From Microvirga arsenatis (lineage in GTDB: Bacteria > Pseudomonadota > Alphaproteobacteria > Rhizobiales > Beijerinckiaceae): 64,000 nucleotides of DNA. This document shows, piece by piece, positions 34,108 through 46,700 of this stretch (position 1 is its first letter; every line of letters begins with the position of its first letter). The position numbers were made by a program, and so were the translations under genes. The stretch spans positions 124,001 through 188,000 of the forward strand of contig NZ_JAAAXJ010000006.1 of NCBI RefSeq assembly GCF_009910705.1, written 5' to 3'. A model generated the notes under the pieces. That model was not told the origin of the DNA and made no database searches. It saw nothing but the letters and a program-made list of their open reading frames with translations.

Positions 34108-36290
34108 GCCTGCATCAGGGGGAACGCCAACGCGACCTGCTGCACCTGCCGGAGGACCTTCTGGCGCCGTCCGATCTGACGCGCTGCCTGACGGTCATGC
34201 TGTGGCTGATGGAATGGTCCGGCAGCGCTGACGACCTGCTGGCGGCGCTGCCGCATGCCAAGCCCGAGATCGACCTGACCGACCTGCGCAACACGCTGGC
34301 CATCCTCGGCTATCCCACCGAGATGCAGCCCCTGCGCCGCGCACGGCTGGATCCGCGGCGGCTGCCTGCCATCCTGCTGACGCCGGGCGAGCCCGCCGCC
34401 GTGATCTACCGAACCGAGGACGGCCAAGTCCTGCGCATCGACGGCGCCACCGGCGAGGTCGCTCCCTGCGTGCCCAGGAAGCTGCGCGGCACCCTCGTGC
34501 GGCTGGCGGAAGCGGTCTCCACGGGGCCGCGCCAAAACTGGTTCAGCAGCGTCGCGCGGCGCTTCGCCGGCGATCTGCCGGCGCTTCTTTCGATGAGCGG
34601 GCTGATGGCGCTGCTCGGCCTTGCGGTGCCCGCCTTCACCATGACCATCTTCGACACGGTGATCGCCGGCCGCAGCCCTGAAACGCTGCCGATGCTGGTC
34701 GTGGGCGTCGTCGGTGCCGTCGTCATGGAGGTGATGTTCCGCGTCATGCGCCAGCGCGCCCTGCTGCGCATCGCGGAGCGGCTCGACCGCCTCGTGCCGA
34801 ATGCGGTCTTCACGCAGCTGATGTCCCTGCCGACCGCCCTCGTGGAGCGCGCCGGCACCGCGGCGCAGGTGTCGCGCCTGCGCGACTTCGCCGCCATCCG
34901 CGAGTTCCTCACCGGCAGTTTCGCGGTGGCCCTGCTGGACATGCCGTTCACGCTCCTGGTCGTGGTTCTCATGATCGTGCTGGGCGGCTGGATCGCGCTG
35001 GTGCCGGTCGGAACGGCTTTGGGCTTCGTGGTCCTGTTCCTGATCTCCCGGGCGCCGATGCGCCTTGCCATCGAGCAGGCGGCCCGCAGCAGCCAGGCGC
35101 GCGAGGCGCTGGCCGTCGAGGCGCTCGAGGCGGTGCGCACCCTGAAGCTCACCGGGGCGGAGGAGCGCTGGATCGAGCGCTACACCGCCGCTGCCGCTGC
35201 CGCCGCCGCCGCATCGGCGCGGGTTGGAACCCTCTCCGGCCTCGTACTCGCCGCGAGCCAGGCGCTCGTGACGCTCTCCGGGCTCGCAGCCGTGGTCATG
35301 GGCGTTCTCTCCGTCCTCTCGGGGGCCATGACCGCAGGCGCGCTGATCGCCGGGATGATGCTCATCTGGCGCGTGCTGGCCCCCATGCAGACCTGCTTCG
35401 TCATGCTCTCGCGCTGGGAACAGACGCAGGCCTCCATCCGCCAGGTGGACAGCATGATGGCGCTGGAGACCGAGCGTCCGCCGCCCCTGGAGGCGCGGAT
35501 GGCGCCTCCTGAGCAGGGCGCCATCGTCTTCCACCGCGTCACCCTGCGCTACATGCCGCAATCCGAGCCCGTTCTGGCCGGCGCCAGCTTCTCCATCGAA
35601 CCCGGTCAGGTGGTGGCCATCACGGGAGCCGAGGGCACCGGCAAGTCCACCCTTCTCCTGCTCGTCGCCGGCCTCTACCGCCCGCAGGGAGGGCTGGTGC
35701 GGATCGACGGGCACGACGTGCGCTCGTTCAACCCCGCCGTGCTCAGGCGCAGCATCGGCTGGGTGCCGCAATCGCCGAGCCTGCTCTATGGCACGGTGGC
35801 GCAGAACCTTCGCCTCGCCCGCCCCAGCGCCACCGATGCAGACCTGCGCGCGGCCGCTGCGGAGGCCTGCGTTCTGGATGCCATCGAGGCCCTGCCGCAG
35901 GGCTTCGACACCCGCGTCGGCGACAACCAGAGCAGCCGGCTGCCGCGCAGCATCCTGCAGCGGATCGCGCTTGCCGGCGCGCTTCTGCGCAATGCGCCGA
36001 TCCTTCTCCTCGACGAGCCTGTGGCCGGGCTCGACGACGCCTGCGCCAAGGCCTTCACCGACGTGATCGCCTCCCGCCGCGGCCGCTGCACCATCCTCAT
36101 GGCTACGCACCGCCCGAGTCATATCCGGCTGGCCGACCGTGTCCTGCGCCTGCGCGACGGTCAGGTCGAGGAGGTGGAGCCGCAGATCGCTCCCGTCGGT
36201 CCTCGGCCGACGCGAGCCTCCATCGGCGGCCCGGTGGCCCAAGCTGCCTTCGCGAGCGTCCCCGCCGCCAACCCGCTCAGAGGTGGTTGA
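34104..36290 (+). CDS. Type I secretion ABC protein with peptidase-like N-terminal domain
   Basis: A 728-residue protein. Residues 1-130 resemble a C39 peptidase-like domain without the catalytic cysteine, a docking module found in exporters of large adhesins. Six membrane helices (about 165-420) follow, then an ATPase domain with Walker A GAEGTGKST, Walker B ILLLDEP and H-loop ATHRPS intact, but the signature LSGGQ reads RLPRSILQR. A run of eight or nine alanines ([16 protein letters not shown]) interrupts the membrane domain. It overlaps the preceding ABC gene by four bases and the adaptor gene by one, so the three are coupled. Confidence 0.85.
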   Translation: MSLHQGERQRDLLHLPEDLLAPSDLTRCLTVMLWLMEWSGSADDLLAALPHAKPEIDLTDLRNTLAILGYPTEMQPLRRARLDPRRLPAILLTPGEPAAVIYRTEDGQVLRIDGATGEVAPCVPRKLRGTLVRLAEAVSTGPRQNWFSSVARRFAGDLPALLSMSGLMALLGLAVPAFTMTIFDTVIAGRSPETLPMLVVGVVGAVVMEVMFRVMRQRALLRIAERLDRLVPNAVFTQLMSLPTALVERAGTAAQVSRLRDFAAIREFLTGSFAVALLDMPFTLLVVVLMIVLGGWIALVPVGTALGFVVLFLISRAPMRLAIEQAARSSQAREALAVEALEAVRTLKLTGAEERWIERYTAAAAAAAAASARVGTLSGLVLAASQALVTLSGLAAVVMGVLSVLSGAMTAGALIAGMMLIWRVLAPMQTCFVMLSRWEQTQASIRQVDSMMALETERPPPLEARMAPPEQGAIVFHRVTLRYMPQSEPVLAGASFSIEPGQVVAITGAEGTGKSTLLLLVAGLYRPQGGLVRIDGHDVRSFNPAVLRRSIGWVPQSPSLLYGTVAQNLRLARPSATDADLRAAAAEACVLDAIEALPQGFDTRVGDNQSSRLPRSILQRIALAGALLRNAPILLLDEPVAGLDDACAKAFTDVIASRRGRCTILMATHRPSHIRLADRVLRLRDGQVEEVEPQIAPVGPRPTRASIGGPVAQAAFASVPAANPLRGG

Positions 36291-37732
36291 TGAGCAATCC
36301 TGCAACACCCGCCGATCTCAAGTCCGACACCCCGGTTGCCCGCCCGCCCGTGCTGCCGCGGGCCAGCCGCCTGCCGCGGCCCGACAGCCACGTGCTGGCG
36401 CTGGAGGAACTGCGCGTCCACGGCCTGGAGCGCGCATTGGTGCTCGGCACGGGATTGCTGGTGGCCGGAGCGCTGACCTGGGCGGCGATGACCCATGTTC
36501 CGGAGGTGGCCATCGGCGTCGGCGACCTTGCGCCCGCGGTCGCGCCTGCCCCGGTGCAGCATCTGGAGGGCGGCATCGTCACCGAGGTGCTGGTGGCGGA
36601 GGGCGACATGGTGGAGGTCGGCCAGCCTCTTCTGCGCATCCACGATGCGGCCACGCAGTCGGAACTGTCGCAGGCCCGTCTGCGCCTTGAATCCCTGCAG
36701 CTGCAATCGCAGCGCCTCGCTGCCGCGGCCGATGGCAACATGGTCGCCATGGACCTGCGCGGACGCCGGGATTCCGGCCGGATCACGCTGGCGGATGCCG
36801 GCGGAGAAACGCAATCCCTGCCGTCCCCCGTCAAGGGTGTCTTCGCAGCGCCGCAGCGCGCTGCCCTGGACTCGCGGCTGCGCGCCATGGCTGACCGGGT
36901 CGCGGTGCTTCAGGAGCAGGTGGCGCAGCGGCGAAGCGAGCTGACCACGCTGTCCGGCCAGATTGCGGCCCTGCACGAGCAGATGACGCTGCATGCCAAG
37001 GAACTCGGCATCCGCGAGGAGCTGGCCCGCGGCGGCCTGACGACACGTCTTGCCGTTCTCGAGGCCCAGCGCCTCTTCATGAGCACGAAGGCCGAGCACG
37101 AGCGGCTGAGCAACCAATATGCCACCGCGCAGCGCAGCCTTGCCGAAGCGGAGGCGCGGATCGTCGAGATCCAATCCGCAGCGGTGGACGATGCACGGCA
37201 GGAAGCGGCCCGGGTCGCCCTCGAGATCGCCGAGACCGCCGAGGTCGTGCGCAAGCTCGAGGACAGGGCCGAGCGCACCATGGTGCGGGCGCCGATCGCC
37301 GGCGTGCTGCGCGGATTGGCGGTGCACCGCCCCGGCACGGTGGTGCCGCCCGGCGGTCTGGTCGCCGAGATCATGCCGCAGGATGCGCCCCTGGTCGCGA
37401 ATGTCCGCCTCCTGCCGCGCGACATCGGCTTCATCAAGGCCGGCCAGCCGGTTCAGGTGAAGGTGCAGGCCTTCGACTATGCCCGCTTCGGCTCCGTCGA
37501 GGGAACCGTCGAGCGCGTGTCGGCCGGCACCTTCCTGGACGAGCAGAAACAGCCGCATTATCGCGCGCGGGTCGTGCTGAGCCAGCAGCATGTCGGCCCC
37601 AATCCGCAGCATGCCCAGCTCGTGCCGGGCATGACCGTGCAGGCGGACATCACCACCGGCAACAAGACGGTCCTGCAATACCTGCTGAAGCCGATCTACT
37701 CCGCCATGGCCGCCTCCTTCCACGAACGCTGA
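36290..37732 (+). CDS. Type I secretion membrane-fusion (adaptor) protein, HlyD family
   Basis: A 480-residue protein with one N-terminal helix (ALVLGTGLLVAGALTWAAM), a lipoyl-like half (HLEGGIVTEVLVAEGDMVEVGQPLL), a long coiled-coil region (about residues 120-310) and the C-terminal barrel (MVRAPIAGVLRGLAVHRPGTVV). It joins the ABC pair to an outer-membrane channel, which is not encoded in this window. The ATG at 36290 shares its A with the stop of the previous gene; a TTG directly before it is a weaker choice. It precedes the giant secreted protein by four bases. Confidence 0.9.
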   Translation: MSNPATPADLKSDTPVARPPVLPRASRLPRPDSHVLALEELRVHGLERALVLGTGLLVAGALTWAAMTHVPEVAIGVGDLAPAVAPAPVQHLEGGIVTEVLVAEGDMVEVGQPLLRIHDAATQSELSQARLRLESLQLQSQRLAAAADGNMVAMDLRGRRDSGRITLADAGGETQSLPSPVKGVFAAPQRAALDSRLRAMADRVAVLQEQVAQRRSELTTLSGQIAALHEQMTLHAKELGIREELARGGLTTRLAVLEAQRLFMSTKAEHERLSNQYATAQRSLAEAEARIVEIQSAAVDDARQEAARVALEIAETAEVVRKLEDRAERTMVRAPIAGVLRGLAVHRPGTVVPPGGLVAEIMPQDAPLVANVRLLPRDIGFIKAGQPVQVKVQAFDYARFGSVEGTVERVSAGTFLDEQKQPHYRARVVLSQQHVGPNPQHAQLVPGMTVQADITTGNKTVLQYLLKPIYSAMAASFHER

Positions 37733-37736
37733 GAGC

Positions 37737-40700
37737 ATGCATCCGATGACCCAGCAGATTGACCTCACGATCCCCTTCGATGCCAGCGTTCTGGACGAGG
37801 AGGCCCTGCGGGCTCTTCGTGCCGTCCAGCGGACGATGCCGAACGGCGATGGCAGCGCGGGCGGCACGCTCGTCGGAGGCACGGAGGCGGCGGCAGGACT
37901 CGGCATGGCCCAGGGGACGCCGACGGGAGCCGCGGCACTTCCTCCGCATGCCATCGCAGTGACCGAGGCGGGGCGGATGCCGACGCCGAGCGAACCGGCG
38001 GCGAGACCGCTCGACCCGGCGCCCAACGGTGCGTCGGAACTGTCCCTCGACCTCGTCGCGCCGGAACTCGCCCTCGCCGTGCCCGCAGCCCATCAGAGCG
38101 GCGCGATGCAGCGAAGGCTCGTGACGCCTCAAGCCTCCAGCTACATCCCCTCGGAGGAGGATGCACCAGCGAGGGAGGCGGCGGCGCCATCTCCGTCAAG
38201 CGATCCTGACGACCGGATCGTGGTCACGCCCCCGGTCGGCGAACAGCCGGAGCCGGAGGAGCCCACGGACAGCACGGCCGAGACGCCCATGCTCCAGGTA
38301 GCCGACGCCGCCGGCCTGGAGGATCGTGCGATTGCTCTCGATCTGTCCGCTGCACTGACCGACACCGACGGTTCGGAGGTTTTGTCGCTGACGATCCTCG
38401 GGGTGCCGGACGGCGCCACCCTGTCCCACGGCACGCGCCAGGCCGACGGCAGCTGGAGCGTCGATCCGGCCGATTTGGCGGATCTGACGATCACGCCGCC
38501 GCAGAACTTCTCCGGATCGTTCGAGCTCACGATCCAGGCGACGGCGCGCGAGACCTCCACCGATGCCGCCTCGACCGTCAGCATGTCGTTGCGTGTACGG
38601 GTTGAGGCTGTGGCGGATGCGCCTGTTCTGCAGGTGCACGATGCGGCGGGTCAGGAGGATCGGCCGGTGGCGCTCGATCTCTCGGCGGCTCTCGTCGACA
38701 GGGATGGGTCGGAGGTGCTCTCCATCGTCATCTCCGGCCTGCCGGAGGGGGCGCGTCTTTCCGCCGGGCTCAACAACGGCGACGGCTCCTGGACCCTCAC
38801 CCCCGCCCAGCTCTCCGGCCTCACCCTGACCCCGCCCGCCGACTGGAGCGGCGCCGTCAGCATCACCGTGCTGGCGCATGCCCGCGAGACGTCGAACGGC
38901 TCGGTGGCCACCACCCGGTCAACCTTCAGGGTACAGGTGGAGGGGGCGGCGGATGCGCCGTCGCTGCAGTCGGCCGATGCTGCAGGCCGCGAGGACGAGG
39001 CGATTGCCCTGAACCTCTCCGCCGCGCTCACCGATGCCGATGGGTCCGAGACGCTCGCGATCAGCATCTTCGGCGTGCCGGCAGGCGCCGCGCTCTCGCA
39101 CGGCAGCAGGCAGGCCGACGGCAGCTGGAGCATCGATCCGGCCGACCTGCCGCATCTTGCACTCACCCCACCCCACAACTTCTCCGGCCCGATCGATCTG
39201 CGCGTGCGGGCAACCTCCCGGGAAGCCACAGGACAGACCGCCACCACGGAGGCCACGCTCACGGTCGAGGTCGAGGCGGTGGCCGACACGCCGTCGCTGC
39301 ACGTAGCCGATGCTGCAGGCCGCGAGGACAGCGCCATTCCCGTCAACGTCTCCGCCGCGCTCACCGACACGGACGGCTCCGAGATGCTGTCGGTGGCGAT
39401 CCTCGGCGTGCCGGCAGGCGCCGCGCTGTCCCATGGCTCGCGTCAGCCGGACGGCAGCTGGAGTGTGTCCCCGGCCGACCTGCCGCATCTGACGATCACC
39501 CCGCCGCGGGACTTTTCCGGCCCGATCGATCTGCGCGTGCGGGCAACCTCCCGGGAGGCGACGGGCGGGAGCGCCGTCACGGAGGCCTCGCTCCGGGTCG
39601 AGGTCGAGGCGGTGGCCGATGCGCCCGTGACGAGCGCCCACGACGTGACCGCCAGCGAAGGTCAGCCGATCGCCCTCGACCTTTCCGCAGGCCTGACCGA
39701 TCGCGATGGGTCCGAGCTCCTGTCCGTCAGCATCCTTGGGATTCCCGATGGCGTGCTGCTGTCTCACGGCGTGCGCCAGGCCGACGGCAGCTGGAATGTG
39801 TCCCCGGCCGATCTGGCGCATCTCACGCTGACCGCGCCTCAGGATTATTCCGGCCGCTTCACCCTCACGCTGCAGGCAACGGCGCGCGAGGTGTCGAATG
39901 GTTCCGTGGCCACTGCTCGCAGCACGTTTCAGGTGCAGGTCGACGGCGAGGCTGATGCGCCTGACGTCAGCGCGCAGGATGCGCGTGGGCACGAAGATCG
40001 GGCGATTGCCTTGAACCTGCAGGCGGCCCTGACGGATGTGGACGGCTCCGAGGTTCTGTCGGTCCAAATCCTCGGGGTTCCTGACGGAGCCGTGCTCTCA
40101 CGCGGCTCGCGTCAGCCGGACGGCAGCTGGAGCGTCGATCCGGATGATTTGAGCGCCCTTTCCATCACTCCGCCGAGGGACTTCTCAGGCCACTTCGAGC
40201 TCACGCTGCAGGCGAGCTCGCGGGAGAGCGCGACCGGTGCGGTGGCGACCACTCAAGCCACCTTCCAGGTGCAGGTGGAGGCTGCGGCGGACGCGCCCGT
40301 GGTGAGCGCACGCGATGCCACCGGACTCGAGGACCAGCCTGTCTCCCTCGACCTGTCGGCCGTGCTGGCGGATACGGACGGGTCCGAGGTGCTGTCGGTG
40401 GCGATCTTCGGCGTGCCGGCAGGCGCCACGCTCTCCCACGGCACGCGTCAGCCGGACGGCAGCTGGAGTGTCGATCCTGTCGATTTGCCGAATCTTTCGC
40501 TCACGCCGCCCCAGAACTTCTCCGGCACGATCCAGCTCGATGTGCGCGCCACCGCCCGCGAGACTTCGAACGGTTCCGTCGCCACCACCCATGCTCCTCT
40601 TCAGGTGCGGGTGGCGGGCGTCGCCGACGATCCGACCCTGATCGCGCACGATGCCATGGGGCAGGAAGATCGGCTGATCCCGCTCGATCTGTCCGCTGCG

Positions 40701-43700
40701 CTCACCGACACGGATGGCTCGGAGGTTCTGTCGATTGCCGTTCTCGGCGTGCCGGCCGGTGCCTCCCTGTCCCACGGCAGCCGAGCCGCCGATGGCAGCT
40801 GGCAGGTCGATCCGTCCGACCTGCCTCGCCTGTCCCTGCTGCCGCCGCAGAACTTCTCAGGACCTATCGATCTCACCGTCGAGGCGCAGGCTTCGGACGG
40901 ATCGACCGCCACCCGCCGCGCCGATTTCCGTGTCCAGGTTGAGGCCGTGGCCGATGCGCCGGTGCTGCAGGTGCATGATGCGGCCGGTCAGGAGGATCGG
41001 CCCATCCCGCTCGATCTCTCCTCTGCTCTCGTCGACACGGACGGGTCGGAGGTACTCTCCATCGTGCTGGCGGGGCTGCCTGCTGGCGCGCGTCTTTCCG
41101 CTGGAACGGACAATGGCGACGGCACCTGGACCCTTGCTCCCTCCCAGCTCTCCGACCTCACCCTGACTCCGCCCGCCGACTGGAGCGGCGCCGTCACGCT
41201 CACGGCAACGGCGGCCGCCCGTGAGACGTCGAACGGCTCAGTGGCCACCACCCGCGCTACCTTCCAGGTGCAGGCGGAGGCTGTGGCCGACGCGCCGTCG
41301 CTAAGGGTGGCGGACGCCGCTGGCCGCGAGGACACCCCTATTGTCCTGAATCTATCCTCAGCCCTGACCGACACGGACGGCTCCGAGATGCTGTCGGTGG
41401 CGATCCTCGGCGTGCCGGCAGGCGCCGCGCTGTCCCACGGCACGCGTCAGCCGGACGGCAGCTGGAGTGTCGATCCCGCCGATCTGCCGAACCTTACCCT
41501 CATGCCCGCACCCAATTGGAGCGGAACGCTTGCCCTGTCCCTCAAAGCGGTGACAACAGAGACATCGACAGGCGCGACGAGCACCCGTTCGCTTCCATTC
41601 ACGGTCCATGTGGAGGCGGTGGCGGATGCGCCGGTGGTGAGCGCACGGGATGCCAGCGGGCAGGAGGATCGAGCGATCCCGCTCGACCTCTCGGCAGCCC
41701 TGAGTGACACCGACGGCTCTGAAAAGCTGTCGGTGAGCATCCTCGGTCTTCCGGATGGGGCATCTCTTTCCCATGGCACGCGCCAGCCGGATGGCAGCTG
41801 GAGCGTGGCGGCGGTTGACCTCCCTCATCTTGTGCTGACACCGCCGCGGGACTTTTCCGGGACGATCGATCTCGACCTGCAGGCAACGACGCGTGAGATC
41901 TCAAATGGGTCTACGGCCACGACGCAGGCGAGGATCCAGGTTCAGGTGCAAGGAGTTGCGGATGATCCGTCGCTGCGGGCACATGACGCGCTCGGCCTGG
42001 AGGATCAGGCGATCCCACTCGATCTGTCCGCTGCACTGACCGACACCGACGGTTCGGAGGTCCTATCGATCGTGATCTCCGGCATGCCAGAGGGGGCTTC
42101 CCTCTCTCATGGCATGCGCCAGGCCGATGGAAGCTGGAGCGTCGATCCGGCCGATCTGCCGCATCTTTCCTTGCTTCCGCCCAGGAATTTCTCGGGACAA
42201 ATCGACTTGGCCATTGAGGCAGAAACATCCGAGGGTTCGACGGCGTCCAGTCGCGCCGACTTCCGTGTTCGGGTTGAGGCTGTGGCGGATGCGCCTGTTC
42301 TGCAGGCGCACGATGCGGCGGGTCAGGAGGATCGGCCGGTGGCGCTCGATCTCTCGGCGGCTCTCGTCGACAGGGATGGGTCGGAGGTGCTCTCCATCGT
42401 CATCTCCGGCCTGCCGGAGGGGGCGCGTCTTTCCGCCGGGCTCAACAACGGCGACGGCTCCTGGACCCTCACCCCCGCCCAGCTCTCCGGCCTCACCCTG
42501 ACCCCGCCCGCCGACTGGAGCGGCGCCGTCAGCATCACCGTGCTGGCGCATGCCCGCGAGACGTCGAACGGCTCGGTGGCCACCACCCGGTCAACCTTCA
42601 GGGTACAGGTGGAGGGGGCGGCGGATGCGCCGTCGCTGCAGTCGGCCGATGCTGCAGGCCGCGAGGACGAGGCGATTGCCCTGAACCTCTCCGCCGCGCT
42701 CACCGATGCCGATGGGTCCGAGACGCTCGCGATCAGCATCTTCGGCGTGCCGGCAGGCGCCGCGCTCTCGCACGGCAGCAGGCAGGCCGACGGCAGCTGG
42801 AGCATCGATCCGGCCGACCTGCCGCATCTTGCACTCACCCCACCCCACAACTTCTCCGGCCCGATCGATCTGCGCGTGCGGGCAACCTCCCGGGAAGCCA
42901 CAGGACAGACCGCCACCACGGAGGCCACGCTCACGGTCGAGGTCGAGGCGGTGGCCGACACGCCGTCGCTGCACGTAGCCGATGCTGCAGGCCGCGAGGA
43001 CAGCGCCATTCCCGTCAACGTCTCCGCCGCGCTCACCGACACGGACGGCTCCGAGATGCTGTCGGTGGCGATCCTCGGCGTGCCGGCAGGCGCCGCGCTG
43101 TCCCATGGCTCGCGTCAGCCGGACGGCAGCTGGAGTGTGTCCCCGGCCGACCTGCCGCATCTGACGATCACCCCGCCGCGGGACTTTTCCGGCCCGATCG
43201 ATCTGCGCGTGCGGGCAACCTCCCGGGAGGCGACGGGCGGGAGCGCCGTCACGGAGGCCTCGCTCCGGGTCGAGGTCGAGGCGGTGGCCGATGCGCCCGT
43301 GACGAGCGCCGGCAACGTCAGCGGTCTCGAGGATAACCCGATCCCGCTCGCCCTGTCGGCGGCCTTGAGCGACACGGACGGCTCGGAAGCGCTGTCGGCG
43401 AGCATCACCGGCGTGCCGGCCGGCTTCTCGCTGTCCCACGGCACGCGTCAGGCCGATGGGAGCTGGAGCGTCGATCCGGCCGATCTGCCGCGTCTGTCGC
43501 TCACCTCGCCCGGCAACTTCTCCGGCAATCTCGACCTCAGCCTGCATGTGACGTCGCGGGAAAGCGCGAACGGCTCCGTCGCCTCCCGTGAAACCCCGTT
43601 CCGGGTGCATGTTCAGGCCGTGGCGGATGCGCCCGATGTGGTTGTTCGCGACTTCCAGGGCTCGGAGGACCAGGCGGTGAGCCTTGCCGGCCTGGGCGGG

Positions 43701-46700
43701 GCGCTGCGCGACACGGACGGTTCGGAGAGCCTGAGCTTCGTGCTCAGCGGTTTGCCCTCAGGCGCCAGCCTCTCGGCCGGCACCAAGCAGGCGGACGGCT
43801 CCTGGCTGCTCACCCCCGCCCAGCTCACCGGGCTGACCCTCACCCCGCCCGCCAACTTCTCGGGCAGCCTGCCCCTGAAGCTGACGGCGGTTGCAACGGA
43901 GGCGTCGGATGGGAAGCCGACCGCCCGCACCAGCGGCGAGTTCAACGTTCGCCTCAATCCGGTGCTCGACACCAGCAGCATCGGCGGCAATGTCTCCGGA
44001 TCGGAAGACACGGACATCACGCTGCGCCCGACCTTCACCCTCAATGACCGGGACGGCTCGGAGACCTGGTCGGAGTTCACGCTCATATCGGGCGTTCCGG
44101 CCGGAGCGGTGCTCAAGGGCAGCACCCGCATGGTCGAGGTCTCGCCCGGCACGTGGCAGGTGCCCACGTCCGATCTCATCGGGCAGCGGATTGCGATCCG
44201 TCCGCCGCAGAACAGCGACAACGACTTCACCCTGACATTCACGGCCACCCAGACGGACACCGGCAACGGCACGAGCGTGAGCCGCACGGTGACCGGCACC
44301 AGCAGGGTTACGGTGAATGCCGTTGCGGATGCGCCTGTCGCTACTGCCGCCAACGTTGCCGGCAACGAGGACACGGCGATCCGGCTCAACCTGTCCGCTG
44401 CTTTGACGGATACGGACGGGTCGGAGACGCTCACGGTCACGATTCTCGGCGTTCCTGCCGGTGCAATGCTCTCGCACGGAACGCGTCTTTCGAACGGGAA
44501 CTGGGTCGTTCAGCCCGCCGATCTGCCGAATGTTTCGCTTACGCCGGCGCGCGATTTCTCCGGCCCGATCAACCTGACCCTGCAAGCCACCTCGCGAGAG
44601 ACCAATGGCGGGGCGCAGCGGACGACGACCGTAAACTTCCAGGTGCAGGTGGAAGGCGTCGCCGATGCGCCGGGGCTGCGTGTCAGCCCTGCCGTGGGCG
44701 ACGAGGACCACGCCATTCCGCTCAATGTGAGCGCCTGGACGACCGATCGCGACAATTCCGAGAGCCTCGTTGCCATCAGGCTCATGGACGTGCCGGACGG
44801 CGCGGTGGTGAGGGCCGGCGGCCTCGTGCTGACGCGTGAGCCCGACGGCTCCGTGCTCGTGCAGCCTGGGGCGATCAGCACCCTGACGGTCACGCCGCCG
44901 CCCAACTCCGACGCTGATTTCACGCTGCGGGTCACCGCCATCTCGGCAGAGCCGAACGGCAGCCGCGCCGAGAGCACCCCGATGACCCTGCCGGTCACCG
45001 TCCGGGCCGACGCGGACGCTCCCGTCATGACGGTGGCGAGCGCGAGCGGATCGGAAGACACCGGCATTCCGCTGAACCTGGCGGCGACCCTGCCGGATGC
45101 CGACGGTTCGGAGACGCTCAGCTTCGTCATCTCCGGCCTGCCGGAGGGCGCCAACCTGTCCGCCGGCACCTATCGGGGCCCGGGCGTCTGGTCGCTGACT
45201 GCCGAAGAAGCCAGAACGGTGGTGCTGACGCCTCCGGCCGATTTTGCCGGCACGATCAACCTCACCGTCACCGCCGTCTCGCAGGAGCGCAACGGCGGCG
45301 ATCAGGCCTCCACCCGGGTCACCTTCCCGGTCACCGTGGGCGCCGTCCTCGACGCGCCCGCCGTGGGCGGGCTCGACGGAACGTCCGGCAACTGGGGCTC
45401 CATGCGCGGAGCGGAGGATCAGCCGATCCCGCTGCGCCTCGATCCGGGCCTGGCGGACCGCGACGGGTCCGAAAAGGTGGTGGGCGACATCCTCATCGGC
45501 GGCATCCCTCCGGGCGCAGTCTTGAGGCTTGCCGACAACAGCGTGGTGAATGCCGGTCCGGATGGCCTCTACCGCGTTCCCTCGAGCCGCATGGAAGGCG
45601 TCACCCTGACCATGCCGCATGACAGCGACCAAGCGGCGACCCTCACGGTGCGCATGACGGTGGAGGATTCCGGCGGCGTGCTGACGACGATCGGCGGCCG
45701 GATGGTGGTCGATCCGGCAGGAGATGCGGATAATCCGGTTCTCATTCCCGACCCGTCGACCGGATCAGGTCATAACAGCACCAGCGCGGACGACGGGTGG
45801 ATCCCGCTGGATGTCACGGCGGCACCGTCGGACACCGATGGATCCGAATCGCTGACGATCTGGATCAGGGACGTGCCGCAGGGCGCCTCCCTCTCGGCCG
45901 GCATTCCCGCCGGCAACGGCGTGTGGCTGGTGCCGGTCGCCTCCCTCCCCACCCTGCAGATCCGCCCACCCGCGGGCTTCAGCGGCAGCTTCACCCTGAC
46001 GGTCACGGCGGTGGCCACCGAGCGGGAGGGCGACCAGGCTGTTCGAACCGAGATGCTCCCGGTGACAGTGACGGCGCCTGCAGGCGGCGGAACCGGGGGA
46101 GGGGACGGATCGGGAACCGGGCCCGGGACTGCTCCGGCCGCCCAAGAGCCCGTCCTGGAGGTTTCGGATGCGGCTACCCTCGAGGATCGGGCGGTGCCCC
46201 TCGCGATCAGCGCGGATCTCGCCAACAACGATGGCGGCCGTGAAACTCTAGGCATCCGGATCGACGGCGTGCCCGCTGGCGCGCGCCTCACGGCGGGTGT
46301 GCGGGATCCCGCGACAGGCGCCTGGGTGCTGCAGCCGGATCAGCTCGATGGCGTCAGCTTGGTACCGCCTGCCAATTACTCTGGCACGATCTCCCTAACA
46401 GTGACCGCCGTTTCCACGGAGGCAACAGGCGACGAGGCGACCACGATGCAGCAGCTCGACATCGCTGTGACGGCGGTGGCCGACAGCGCTGTCATCAGTG
46501 CTGCACCTGCCACGGCGGCAGAGGATGCGGCGGTGGCGCTCAACCTCAACATCCGGCCCGGGGACGGTGACGGCAGCGAGACCGTGACCGCCGTGCTGCT
46601 CTCAGGCCTTCCGGCAGGAGCGCGCATCGAAGGCGCCGGCGTCACGGACAACGGAAACGGCACCTGGTCGGTCGATCCGGCTCGCCTGTCGGACGTGCGC

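Noticed and set aside
33804-36308. An 834-codon open frame on the minus strand
   Set aside because: Antisense to the second secretion ABC gene, no motif.
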